From: Hirudinaria manillensis
Taxonomy: Eukaryota; Annelida; Clitellata; Hirudinida; Hirudinidae
Length of the DNA stretch: 64,000 nt
Direction: 5' to 3'
Assembly (NCBI GenBank): GCA_034509925.1
Contig: CM067533.1
Location: 6,134,035-6,198,034, forward strand
Part shown: positions 14,120-38,400 of the stretch, piece by piece
Numbering within the stretch: position 1 is the stretch's first letter
Layout: each line of letters begins with the position of its first letter
Notes under the pieces: model-generated
What the model was told of the DNA's origin: nothing
Seen by the model: the letters and a program-made list of their open reading frames with translations, nothing else
The model's database searches: none
Made by a program: the position numbers and the translations under genes

Positions 14120-14361
14120 ATTTGGTAAGACATGTTAATGATTATAATAATAGTAATAAATAAAATAATTGAGAAATAATATAGTTATAATAATAATAAA
14201 AGAAAAATAAAACTGAATACAAATGCCTCAGAATTTTCGTTTCGGTTAGGAAAAGATTAATTTGATTTTATTTAAATTTAAAAAATTATAATTTTAAAAT
14301 TAATAATTTCTTAAATCTTGACAAAATTATCCACGTGACAATTTTAAAGCCATCAATATAT

Positions 14362-14656
14362 TGTAATAACCCGGGGTCCTCAAACTAATTATAGAAGGTC
14401 AGGTTTATTGAAAGTTGTCAGATGGCTTGGAAGATGTAAAATGCTTAATTGATTAAGTCTTGAAATCTGCTGTTTCTATTACTCTCGCTCTACTTTCCGA
14501 GGTAAATCCATTTGTCAAGGTACATAACCAAAGAGTCTGAGTAGCACCAATTAATTCTCAAATTATATTGCCACTAAATTTAATTAATTATTAAATTAAT
14601 TAATCGGCAATATAATTTTAATTATTCTTCAATTTATTGGATCTAGGGAACCAACA
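14362..14656. mobile_element. Solo-LTR or MITE-like element, copy 2
   Basis: A 295-bp unit in the same orientation as the copy at 8443. It starts TGTAATAACCC, ends CCAACA and is flanked by ATAT on each side. Its left 60 bp matches copy 1 with only a few changes. The centre differs and contains an inverted repeat (TTGCC...GGCAA) around AATT-rich sequence. The diverged middle suggests two old, independent insertions. Confidence 0.65.
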
Positions 14657-15006
14657 ATATTATACACAAAAACCGTTCAAAATAGAAAATCTTGAATTTT
14701 ACAATTTATTAAATTAAAAATAAAATAATAAATATATTCCATTCAAATAAACATCAGCATAATTCTTAACAATTTTTTATGACCATTTATTATCATTTAA
14801 TAATTTCGAAACTGATTCATAATTTTCCAGGCCATGGTAAATCCCTGATGGATTTTCCAGTCACGAACGTCCGAATGTTCGTGAAGATTTCTGAATTTAT
14901 CCGATTTAAAATTTAAAATGGATTTTTTGAAGCCAAAAATTTTAATTCATCCTTTGTCACATTGACGTTTTTCATTGAGGATGCGAGACTCCCTTTTTTT
15001 TCTTTT

Positions 15007-15168
15007 CATGGTCATCATCATCATCATCATCATCATCACCATCATCATCGTCGTCATCATCATCATCGTCATCGTCATCATCGTCGTCGTCGTCGTCATC
15101 ACCAGCATCATGGTCAGCAGCAGCAGCAACAACGACATCATCATCGTCATCGTCATCATCATCTTTCT
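15007..15168. repeat. (CAT/CGT)n compound triplet repeat
   Basis: About 160 bp of CAT, CGT and CAG/CAA triplets. Confidence 0.9.
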
Positions 15169-15289
15169 CGAAACTATTGTTGTTCAAGTCAAATTGATGT
15201 TGTTGTTCTAAGATCGTGAGGCCAACTGAGGGATTGTTTATGTTGTCGCAACAAAAACATTTTTAAATTCACCGGGACAAAGTTTCACG

Positions 15290-15366
15290 CGATGACGATG
15301 ACGACGACGACGACGATGATAACAATGAAGACGATGACGACGACGACGAGGATGATGATGATGAAA
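15290..15366. repeat. (GAC/GAT)n triplet repeat
   Basis: GAC and GAT triplets. It is the complementary class to the array 120 bp upstream, so the pair could fold into an imperfect hairpin. Confidence 0.8.
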
Positions 15367-16688
15367 AGGACGACTCCAGAATTGTTAATTATAACATGAG
15401 CTGAGAGACTCAGGTGCGAAATGATCAATCGTCTCTTATGAATTTCACGACGGGAAATTTAAAAACTCTTCCGATTCATCGAATGATTCGGTCACGCTAC
15501 GTTTTATCGCTCACGTAGATCCTTGTTTTTTGTCGTTGTTTTTTGTGTGTCTTTGGTAGCAAAGATAATAAAATTATTTCCTTATCTTTTGTGGAATATT
15601 TTCCGCCGTTTCTTCCCCGTTTTTCCGGATCGTGACTCAAAGGGTTGCAGTTCCACGTCCGGTGACGTCTGTTGGTCCCATTCCCAGGAAAGACTTTCTG
15701 GAGAGCATGTCCAGTCAAAGAAGTAAAAGAATTGTGAAATTGAAATTAGAATGCACTAATAATTAATCAAATAATTATCACTATAATTATTAATTAATAT
15801 AATTTTATAATAATTATTATAATTATTATAATTTTGTAATAATTATAATAATTATTATAATTTTGTAATAATTATGAATTATTAAGATTAGAGATAATAT
15901 AAATAATTATTAATTATTATAAGTTTATCATAATTATAATAATTATTATAATTTTAAAATAATTATAATAGCTAATTTAATTAATAATTAATGGAGTTTA
16001 CGGGCACCATTTATGTGTTTATCCACTCCTGGTGATCCATAAAAGTGCTTCAAATCTCCTGAGTTCATCGTAGAGATAAACACGTGACTTTCGTCAGCCA
16101 ATGAGCTTCCAGTAGCGTTGTCATGGTGACATCACTTACAGCTTAAGTGAGGTTGTGAATTGTGTCTCCGTCTTAAATGCTTCCTGGATGGATAATTAAC
16201 ATGAATTTTTTTTTTTTGCATGAGAGATAATGGTGTTGTTGTCGTCGTCGTCGTCGTCGTCGTTGTTACTTTGCTCTTGTTGTTAAATTATGCAATAAGG
16301 CAGGTAAACAATTACTTTCTGTTTCAAAATGTGTATGAATGTTTTAAAATTATTATTATTATAGTTTCAAAATCATTTAAGTCCTAACACAACAAAATCT
16401 TTATCATCATCACCTTAAACATCACTATCATCAGCAGCAGCTTCTTCTTCGTCGTCGTCATCATCAACATTCTCTCCTAAAAAAAATTGAAAACAGTAAC
16501 TAAGGGAGACTCTGGACAATGTCAAATGACCAACAGTTTCTGACAGCTTCGAAAACTGAAATCTTTAGAATTCTTTTTTCAAGAATTTCGAAAGAATTTG
16601 GATTTTAAAGTATAAAAATAATCTTTAAAGGAAAAATAATCCATTAATCGCCACATTTAAAAACCATTTTTGTGCTGACGGAGATCGC

Positions 16689-16838
<150 letters not shown>

Positions 16839-17626
16839 GCAAATAACTTTGATGAATAAGCTTTGTAAAACGATTTATTAGTAGAATAATGATTGCAATT
16901 AATTTCTTCAAAGTTTTTATGGTTAATGGAACAAATCGATTAAAGTAATAATAATAATTTTTCAGATATTCATTTTTTTTTTTATGTTACTAAACAATCT
17001 TTGATTTTTTTGTAAAGATAAATCACTGGACCATTATCGTCAAATGGTTTTGCGTGGCTATGAAGAAATATCACGAATATTTAAAATAATTTATTATTTT
17101 TAATAATTACATAGTCAATTGATTAAGTCGGAAACAGAAGATTCACACAAAGCGCCTCCGACGCTACGTATACTGCGCTATATAAATTAACTATTATTAT
17201 TGTTAAATAATATCATATCAGATCATAATAATATCATTAAAAGGAAATAACAGAATTTATTTTTAACAGATTAAATATTCAGTTATATTGAAATAATAAA
17301 CTTTTTAATAATTAAATATTCAATTAAAATGTCGTCTGCGGCGAAAACTTGGAATGGAGAAGGTTATAAAAAAAAATGAATGAAAAGCCCGCCATTTTTA
17401 AGCTCATCTGCTGCCTTGAAAACAGGAAGTGGTCGTAAAAAGTTGCAATAAAATGCTTTTAAGGAGTAATTAAAACATTTAAAATTTAAGAGTTGAAAAC
17501 GATTCTTAAAAGAAGGAAAAATGTCTTCAAATGTCAAGGTCACTACTGGATCATCCAATGATGATATATACTAACTTAAGGATGTGGAAGAATCTTTGTC
17601 TGATTATTCCTACCATTCATTAACGA

Positions 17627-17628
<2 letters not shown>

Positions 17629-17683
<55 letters not shown>

Positions 17684-17699
17684 ATTATTATTATTATTA

Positions 17700-17735
<36 letters not shown>

Positions 17736-17762
17736 ATTATTATTATTATTATTATTATTATT
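17629..17762. repeat. (ATT)n microsatellite
   Basis: About 134 bp of ATT with two AAT slips. Confidence 0.95.
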
Positions 17763-18361
17763 CTTCGTTCATTAATCTAGTCACTGTTGCTGTTACTGCT
17801 GTTGTTGATGTTGACAGCTATTGTTGTCGTTGTCTTCGACGACATGATCATCATCAAATTCATTAATTATTCATTATCATCATCGTCGTCGTCATCGCGA
17901 TTATTGTTGTTAAAGTTTGAAACCCTGGTTTCAAATGAACTTACAAACGACAACAAAACATGCCACGACGTCGGGATGACAGAACAGTTTTTGTTCATTG
18001 TCTTCAGTTCAAAGCACATTCGGCCGGCCATGCACTCATTAAACTATGACCCCCACGTCAGGCCACGCCCCCATAAAAATAATTAAAACCCCGCTCAAGA
18101 CGAAAGGAGACTGGAAAATGGCAGTAGATTTTGGCCACAAAACAGGGGTTCATTAATTCAATTACTTTTAACATTGGAGTCTCCCGCCTGACACTTTTTG
18201 CCGGCAATAAACACTGATTAGGAGCAACAAGCCTTTATTGCCGGAGCTGGAAAACCGTGACAGAAAGGTATTTCATGCCCAGGATTTGTGGCAACGCACA
18301 CCTCCTTTCACGCTCTCTGAGAATACACAGCGACGGGAGTTCCTCTTGAGATGAACAGGTA

Positions 18362-18432
18362 CCTCTTTGATGTCCTGTTGTTACCTGTTTGATGTCCTGT
18401 TGTTACCTGTTTGATTTCCTGTTGTTACCTGG
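18362..18432. repeat. Three tandem copies of a 22-bp unit
   Basis: The unit TTTGATGTCCTGTTGTTACC, plus TG, occurs three times with one base change in the third. Confidence 0.8.
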
Positions 18433-20107
18433 TGAGTTCGACTCTCCAAGTGATGAACGCTGTCTTTCAAGCGATTCAACTGTAACATTTGATCTTTAAA
18501 TTTTTAAATTTTGTGTATTATTTTTAATGTAAAATGATTTTTTTAAATCCATGAATTGTTCTTTCAACTGTGTCGGACTTTAATGGAAACATGATGTAAC
18601 ACCACAAGATATCCATGAACACGGTCACACCAAACCATGACGCTGGCACAACACCGCAACAGCACAACATCACAGCTTCACCTCATCACGTCAAATCCCA
18701 AACAATTTCCAAGAAATGTTCTTCCAAGGGGGAGAATCTGGAGAGACCCTGATAAGTGCGTCCTTCTTATCAGTGGAACTGATAACCTCCATCAGGCTAC
18801 CCCGTTGCGAGGGCATTTCATTTGTTTTTTTTTTTGTTTTTTTTTTTTTTAAATATATTTTTTAATCCGTCCCTTCGTCCCGGTAATTATGAACAATTAA
18901 ATTATTTTTCATATTTTTTATAAAATATTTTGGAACAGAAGTTTCAGACACTTGAAAAAAGAAAAAATCTCGCGTCGTTTTTAAAATTTTTCGGTTTTAA
19001 AAGCGAAAAAATAGCGAAAACTAAATTTAAATTCCATTTGGCGCGTAAAATGGTATTTTAAATTTTATTTCGCTAATCTAATTCAACGCAAAATTGAATT
19101 TTAAATATGTTAAATAATTTCAAATAATTGCTTTTTAACGAACTACAATTTCTGTTGCAACGTTCCGTCCTCAGATGGCGTCGGTAACTTCCGGTGTTGG
19201 GTCTTTTTTTTTTGTTCTCAGAATTCTGTGCACATTTTTATATTTTATATTTTTATATTTTAAAAGTTTCTTTGCGTATTTATTTCAAACCGATTTGGAA
19301 TCGTAATTGTAATAAATTGTAATTGTGGAATCGCCTCTGTAATTACGAATTTCACAATTATTACAAGTAATTGTTCGTAATATTATATTATGTAATAATA
19401 ATATTAATATGATTTGTGTTTATTTTGAATTTTATCTGCTTTAAGATTTAAAAGACTTTTCTTTCATCTTTTTCTTTTTTTTTTTTTTGATATTTTCCTG
19501 AAATGATAAAATTCAAAAAGCAATTCAAATGATGCCATCTTGCGAAACTCCAGGAATTTCAGGCCACCTCCGGGGAAGCATTCCGTTCTGTTATCATCTG
19601 CTGATTCAACGTCCTATTAGACTGGAAAGACCATCACCATAAAAGTGCTCCATGTCGGCACCAATTTCCACGTCGTCAAATGTCGTCAAGGTTGTTGCAA
19701 TGACGTCACCATTTCTAAGGCATCGCCTGCTGCCCTTCTTCTTTCTTTTCAATTTCTTCCCTCCCATCTTTATCATCATCGTCGTCGTCATCATCATCAT
19801 CATCGTCGTCGTCGTCATCATCATAAATATCGTGACCATCAGCTGCAATGCAACTTAACTGGAATCAATTTTTTTTTAATGTCTTCAAATGGCCCGCCAA
19901 AAGTAAGCAGACGACACAGTGGAAATGCGATGATCAGCCAATCAGAAGAAGGGATTCAGTTCTTCATTTAAGCCCCTTTTGAAGACATCGTGCACCTGAA
20001 TTCAATTAATCTAATATTATATTTAATTTACTTGGAAATCATTATGCTAATAATAAATCTTTGTACAAAGTTTATGCACCAAAGTTATTTGCAAATAATA
20101 ACTATAT

Positions 20108-20110
20108 AAC

Positions 20111-20178
<68 letters not shown>
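20108..20178. repeat. (AAT)n microsatellite
   Basis: About 70 bp, nearly pure AAT. Confidence 0.93.
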
Positions 20179-20179
<1 letters not shown>

Positions 20180-21727
20180 TAATAATAATAATTCATTTAT
20201 ATCTTGCAGAAATCATGCCATTGGACAAACCAAGTGAATCATCTGTTTGTTTATTAAACAACTTACGTACGTCACCAGGTGGCAGTTCACAGCTTCATAA
20301 ATTCGTGGCCGCTTCTGCATAATTTCCATGTACTTCCATGAATAATTTATTTCCAATTTTTAAGATATTGTTTATTTAATTTCAAATCGTTATTTAATAA
20401 TAATTTTTTTTATAAACTGCTCCACCATTTTAATGCCACCACGAACGAGGATGATAAGAAACTGATAAAAACACAAAATAAGTTTGGAGTTAGGGGAGAT
20501 GGGTATTGAAAGCTAAAATTATTTTTGGTCATTAGTGGTTGATTAAATCGTAATTATGATTATAATTATTCTTTTATTATGCTTGTTGATTATAATTATG
20601 GAGTGTAAATAAAACAATAAAAACGTTTTTGTTTTTTAAAAATGTTTTTAGTAAATATTTTTTCACGTATTTGCAAGATATATTAAATGAGTCCGTTGCG
20701 CAAAATTCTCGAATTTATTTGATTTCAGTCGCCAGATGGCAGTTCACATTTTAGGATTTCGAGTTTAATTCTGAAATATTGTTCGTAAACTCGACGTGAA
20801 ATCGTCGACCGATTGAATTAATTCGCCATTTTCTGATTAATTAAAAGTAAAATGCAAAAATTCTGAAAATAATAATTTCTGTAATGCCTGGTTGTTCCTC
20901 GGGTGATTTTGGCCACAACATTGATTTGGCGGGCAGCTGAGCCTGAGCCGTGTTTACGCGCACGTTGCACATTTTCGATTCAATCCTCTTCGCTCATCCA
21001 ATTTTGATCATTCACCGGAGAATCACATCCGGGATTTTGCTTCCGTACGGGAATGCTTTGCTTACTTTGTTTGCTTTTTTTGTGCTTTGTATGCTTTGAT
21101 TGCTTTGTATGCTTTGATGGCTTTGTGGGCTTTGTATGATTTGCTTGTGTGGCAATTATAGAAGCTGAGATAATGTTTTATCCGCCGGACAAATAATTCT
21201 CGATCGTTGAAAACGTTTTTTATTTTCTTAATGACTTCATAACCGCCTGTCGTGAAATTGAGAGCAGAAATTCGACTTGGAGACCATTTATCAATTCAGG
21301 CAGAATTTGAAAAGGACGTGTGCAGATGAAATATTCATTTGCTAACCATATTTCGATTGATCGATGATCCACGCCGAAACTATTCCAGTCAAACGATTGC
21401 TTTAGGAAGACTTTAGTGGAAGATTGGACTTTGGAATTGGAATGCGTGGGAGACTGGAATTCCAGTTAGAATCAACTTTACATAGAATTTCCTTAGCCTA
21501 CCGTCGGCTCGTCAAAACATTAAACGGATTTTAAAAAAAAAAACAAACAAAAATACTCTCGGACCGAAAATATTGAAAACGAGTTGAAAGCACGCGATGC
21601 ACCGCATACAACATCGTATGTTTGTATGAGTAGGGGCTGCTTAACACGCTCAGACGAGAGCCATTGTGCTCCTTCTGACAGATCATTCGGAAATCCAGGC
21701 GATGAAATTCATGCGTTGCTAAAGAGA

Positions 21728-32123
<10,396 letters not shown>

Positions 32124-32783
32124 TCACGTCCTGGGGTCACGTAGCCTCAAGGGGTCACAACCTAGGTCAAAGTTCAGATTGGAGGATCACCTTCTCATCA
32201 TCACGACAGTTTTTCTTTCCTACAAATGATATTTTTCTAGCATTTTCCACCGACTTCTTGAAGCAACGTTCAAGAGCACGAGATTTATCTGCTTAGTGAA
32301 AACAAATGGGAACTAATCCAGCGACCAGACTATTTGCATACTCAACCCTGGCTTTTCATGTTTGTGTCCTGCAGATAAAAGCTAGTTTGTATCTGTAAAG
32401 TATGCGTTTGCAACCGAGCACTGGTCGTCTCAATGCCTACTCGTCTAGTTGTAAACATCTTTATTTGTTACATTTGCTGGTAATCTTAGAAACAAAGTCG
32501 TATTTTCTAGAATTCTTCCAATGGCATTTTCTTTTTTCAGTATTTGAAACAAGAAAAAAATTTTTAATTAAAAAAAAGTTACGCAGCGACATTGCAATAA
32601 CGACATCGACGGCCGACGACTGCACAAAAAAACACGACGATCACGCGCGAATAAACTCGTCACGTTCTAAATAAAATCGTCACACGATCGAATAAAATTC
32701 AAGTTAATAAGCTCGCGTCGGAGTCTGCAGTTGGATCGGACAAAGAGAAAGATTTGAAACAGTTCTAGGATTTCGATCAGCCA
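32124..32783. other. Tail-to-tail intergenic region, arrestin/eIF4G
   Basis: 660 bp between two convergent stop codons. It must hold both 3' UTRs. AATAAA occurs on the plus strand near 32651, 32670 and 32690 and could end the arrestin transcript. No further coding sequence is seen; the 90-residue frame at 32402 has no family features. Confidence 0.6.
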
Positions 32784-33215
32784 TCACTGGCGATGATCGT
32801 CTTCGGACGAGTGAAGCCATTCGAAAAACTTGCCGACCGATTCTTTGGCGACCCCTTTCCCCGGCACGGAGCCGGAGTCGTCCGAGTAGTACCAGCCGTC
32901 GAAGATTTCTTCTGACACGACGTCCTCGTCGTAGAAAACGTCAAAGAAACTCCTCAGTATGCCTGAAAGTATGACGAAGTCCGTCGAATCTATCCGAGTG
33001 CCGGGTCAGAATCCACTTAAAAAAAAGAAAAGATAAACAGAGGAAGGCTCTCACCACAAGGATGGTTGATGCTACAGACGAATTCTTGCGTGGCATTCAG
33101 AAGCTCCAGTTGTAAGTCATTCTCCTCTGTGAGTCTCTTCAGGTAACCGCAGCATCCCTTTAACTTGCTCGTGTCGACGGACGGAGGATCATCTGATCAT
33201 TAGAAATGCAAAGAG

Positions 33216-33246
<31 letters not shown>

Positions 33247-33707
33247 CATCAAGCCATAATATCTGATTATAATATGAAGAGAATATATTATAATTAAATC
33301 GAGCTGTAGTAGCTGAAATACTATTCATATCTTTTGCTGACAACCAAAACCCGACTCACCCAAAGTGACCATCTCCCCGACGAGCCTCACCACCACCTTC
33401 AAGTATCCCGCTGCATCCGCCCTTCCATCCTTCAGTGCTTTCTGTCGTCAATTGCAATTATAATTATAATTATAATGCAATTATTATAATTATTATAATG
33501 CATCGTCAATTATAATAAGTAAGAGCTTCCAAGTGGAATCTTAATCTTAAATTTAAAATCTTCCGCAATATATTTCAAAACCTCTCCCAGTTCTTGTAAT
33601 TTTAATTCCGGGAACCAATCTTCAGCGAGCAGGATGCTTTGAAGCTCTTTGTGGAAGGTCATGTGATCGGATGATGTCTGCAGAGTGGAAGGAGAGAGAA
33701 TGCAATG

Positions 33708-33787
<80 letters not shown>

Positions 33788-35442
33788 CACTGTTGTCGAT
33801 ATTACATTACTATTGTTGTTGTTGTTGCTATTATTATTACATTATTATTATTATTGTTATTGTTGTTATTATTATCACATTATTATTATTACTGTTGTTA
33901 TTATTACACTATTGTTGTTGTTATTATTATCACCAAAATGTCTGACATTAAAGGTCTGAACCAACATCATCCCCATCTGTTCCTTCTGTCAACACCTCTT
34001 CCAAGTGGCACTGAGGATTCACTTCAGTTATGTTCAAGTACACACGCCTGGATTCCTCGCAACCCTGGAAATATTTAATATTAAAATATTAAGAATATTA
34101 TACCATTGTATATTATACATTCCAATTTGTATTTAGACATTTAAAACACCTGTTTATCTTTTATGATTCTCAAAATGTCGGAGAGGATTTTCATCAATTT
34201 TTCTAAATGACCGGTTATCAGCGGAGAACCTTCGCCAAACATTCTGCTCGTAACTTCTCCAGGATCGGAAAGTAAAACTCCGAACAATATCTCGGCGAGA
34301 TATTCTCCAGCTTTGGGAATGTCAATCTCGAGGTCTTCAGAACATGTCAATATTCCCTCGATGCTGTGATTATTAAAATTATTATATTAATTTAAAATAT
34401 TATATTATTATTATATTAATCTATAATATTACATATACATTGTTATATTAATTATAATTATGAAGCAGAACAAAGCATCATTATCACCACCAAGACCAAC
34501 CTGCAGACAAAAGAGTCACAAGGTAGGTGCCTGTTCGACAGAGCGAAGATGAAAAGATCTCCGAGCTTTGATCTGTCGGTCAAGTTCTTTTCCAAGCACT
34601 GAGTCATCAGTGACTCACAGCACTTGGAAATCGTTCCTTGCATCTCTTCGAAGAATAGGGCAGCCTCCTTAACAAGTACATGAATATTCATGATTTATTT
34701 ATTTTAATATGTTTTATTCACTTTATGTGTTTTTTTTGCCATTCTTTTTTTTTTTTTTTAAGAATTTATCGTAGGTCGGAGGGGAAGGTCAGAAATTAGA
34801 TCGGAATGTGGATATTGTGCAAATGAGGGCAATAACCATGATAACGAGGTTTCCATTTTAGATGGAATAATAATCAAATAATCGTTTGATCGGCAAAAAT
34901 AAATTTGTTCCGGTCAAATTATAATAAAGAGGAAACTCAAATGTGGTGCAAATTAATCAAAATTAATGGGAAAATGGAGGAGAGATAAGCAGCTCTGAAG
35001 AGCCGATGCAAAGTCAGACAATCAGTATTTTGGAAACAGAAATGACCTGTTTTCATTGCATAAATTATTATAAATTATTATCACACAATTATTATTTGCT
35101 AAATTAATTATTAGTGAAATAAAATTAAAAAGTAGCATAAGCAATGGGCAATTAAAAAAAAACATTACAGGCACGTTTACGCGAACTGACGGACAGAAAA
35201 GTCTTTGAAATGCAATAAAATCAAAATAGCAAACAACTGGAATAATAACCTCAAAATCCTCGACGTTAAGATATTCATTCAGGAAATTGGAACATTTCCT
35301 TTCCACCTGTTCAGGTGACAACTCGTCCAGGTGACTTTTTTGAGTATCGACGAGCAGTTTGCCATCGGTTTCGGTTTTCAGGAAATCCTCGGATATTTTT
35401 TCTGCCGTCCGCTGGTTTTTCAGGTGAGTTTTGAAATTTAGT

Positions 35443-35474
<32 letters not shown>

Positions 35475-38400
35475 AATATATCCAGTTGGTTCACTGTGCA
35501 GATGAAGGTTGGAAAAAAAAGTTTTAACTAATAAAAAATAAATAATAAAAAGTTTTATTTCATATTTGTTTAAATGCTTTATTACATTTATTATAATGGG
35601 GTAATTTTAACTCACTTGAAATTACTCTAATTCTCATAAAATAAGTTTCCGAAACTTAAATGACACTTAAACCACAAATTACCAAATCTAGAAAATTAAA
35701 CCGCTTTTAATGGGCTCTCGAATGTCAATTATTTCCTCTCACCTCGGCACGAGTTTCGCGTTTCTGTTCAAAATCGCCAGAGGAGATTTGAACCAAGAGT
35801 CGTTTTTGACGTCCGGAGATTTTGCCGGCCCTCCGAACTGTCTCTGAGAATATGAAAAGTTCCTTGGCAGAGTGCTGCAGAGTTTGCTTTCGTCGTTGGA
35901 GTTTTTGACTGGAAAGTTGTTGAAGTTGTTGAAGTTGCTGTTGTTGCTGGAGAGACTGCACTGCCTCAGAAATTGTGGCTTCGAGGTGGCATGTCTTGGA
36001 ATCCAGTTGTTCTGCAAGAGCGGAGTCGGAATCATAAACTCGCTTGGAAAACCACGAGAAACAACAGTCAACATAATAAACATGGTAATAATAATAAATT
36101 ACAAGATGAAGAATATAAATTGGGTGTCGGAGTCACCTCGCGAAGTTCGATGATGTCTTTCAACATGAACTTGATCCTTGATGAAATGTTCTTCTTGTGG
36201 AGAATGTCAGAGATTCTCTTGAAATACTGATCTATTCGAGGCTAGGCATAGAATTAAACCGTTTGAAAGTTAAATAAAACAAAAAAGTTAAATAATTAAA
36301 AGATATTAAATCTAATAGAAAATCTATGCCTGAAAATCTATGATTGAAAATCTCTGACCTTAAGTTTACAATTTCAAACTCCAACCCTAACCCTATCTGC
36401 CACGAACCTTGGATCTAATGAAGTCAATCTTCCTGCCAACAACAGTCAACATCTTGCACAGACTCTCCAATCTGTCTTCATCATGACGATACCTGTACGA
36501 GACGGACAAAGTGTTTTATTCAAAAAGATGCAAAACGCCGAGAGACGAAAACACGGCAAAACCAACTTCAACAAGTCCATGATGCACTGATGAATCACGA
36601 CCTCTTGCAGCATGTCCTGCATGTACAACTCTCCTATGAACCTTTTGATTTTTAAATAATTTAACTTTGAAACATTGAACACAAATCTGGACTTCTGAAG
36701 TGGCAATAAATTCAAATATATCTCTCCTTAAAACACCAAAACCCATCAAAGTCACCTTATATTCCCCAGCGATCTTTTTTTCTTAAACATTTCCAAATTG
36801 TCTTCGCATTTTTCATTCGATCCGAGCTCCTGAATAGTATGTAGGTTCTTGGCTTATAATTGTTATTGTAAGTAATAATTTATTAATATTATTACTATTG
36901 TTGCGACTATTATCATAATTATTATGGGCTATTTTATAATTAGGTTTTTAAATGATTAGGATGTATTTCAAACATGAGACTCAAAGGAAAACCACGCATA
37001 AGCAATGAAAATGATTTAAGCCCGATACAAAAAGCAATACGATAGACGACGTTTTGATAAACAACACGAAACTGACTCACAGGTGTTAAGGGATCACTAT
37101 CATGCTCTCCATATTTGTCTTTTTCAAATTCATGTTGACATCTGGTAATTATGAGGTCTTTAAAACTTACGAACTTCGTCGCTCCATGGGTGGCCGGCAC
37201 CGTCCACTTAAAATGGTTAAGCGATAATTTTTAGTTATGATTTTTGGCAATTAGTTATTTAATATATGAAAATTAAAAAAATGAAATTCAATTTTTAAAA
37301 TTGTTAAATTGCTGCAAGAATTTGTGAACAATAAGTTTAACAGCTGATGCGACAAAAAATCCTAGATTTAAAACCTTGCACAGGTGTCGACCATTTCGAC
37401 TTGAACGTGCATTATATTAATAATATTAATGATATTATTATATAATTATAATATTAATAATAATTAATAATATATTAAATATATTACAACATGTCATGAA
37501 AAATATACCATGAAATTAACCTGCTAAATAAAATTTAGAATAAGTAATTTGAAATAAACACATAATTGTAATAAATTATTAATTATAATAAAATAATTAT
37601 ATATAAATAGTATAATAATAATTAAAAGGATTAAGATTACAAGAACGAAAGAGATTTCATACATGATTAAAATGGAGGCAAAGTAAGTAAACTAAAAAAA
37701 TTAAAAATACGCTCACTTGGGAGAATATTTTTGATAGTGCCGCATACAATTCTGAAAAATTCGGCTCCATTATGGCCTGCAAGCAGAATATAAGGAGGAG
37801 TCTGAAGTTAAAAATAAATCTCGTCGCCGTTGGCCGGTTCGAACGACCTTCTCGAAGATGATGTTTATGCACGTCTTCATGACGTCTTCATCCTTGACGG
37901 GCAGTCCGCGGATTTGACTCGCGACGCTCTCGAAATTCCTCGCGGACAATTTGTTCAGCAGTCCTCTCAGTTTGTTGCAAATGTCGTGCTGATGTAGATG
38001 AAACAAAAATAAAAATAGAATTTATTTTTGGAATACAGGTGATTGTCAGATTTTTGGAAGGAATTATAGCAAAATAAAAGCAAAAAAAAGAAATAAAAGC
38101 ATATTTATCTTTATTCATCTCTAATTTATTTCTTCACAACATCTAACGGTGAGCTTTGAAATCCAGCAATCATTTTGCAACGAGGCATCCGCGCCCTCAA
38201 CTGGGCAATGTTTGGCAACATTATTGAAATTGATTAAAATATCTGCTCAAATTGATTGGTTTAAAATTCACGTTGCATCTTCTTGTTAATTGGTTGACCG
38301 AGTATCGACTCGATTTTCATGCTTTCTAACTAAACATCAAATTTATATTATTATTATTATTATAATTACAATTATTAAAAACCTTACAATAATTACTACA

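Noticed and set aside
18637-18852. 71-residue frame
   Set aside because: No motif and it ends in a T run; likely chance.
32402-32674. 90-residue frame downstream of arrestin
   Set aside because: It lies in the probable 3' UTR region, is basic and low in complexity, and shows no homology signs.
37826-37846. GGTTCGAAC, similar to a tRNA B box
   Set aside because: It falls at the edge of an eIF4G exon with no A box or cloverleaf around it.
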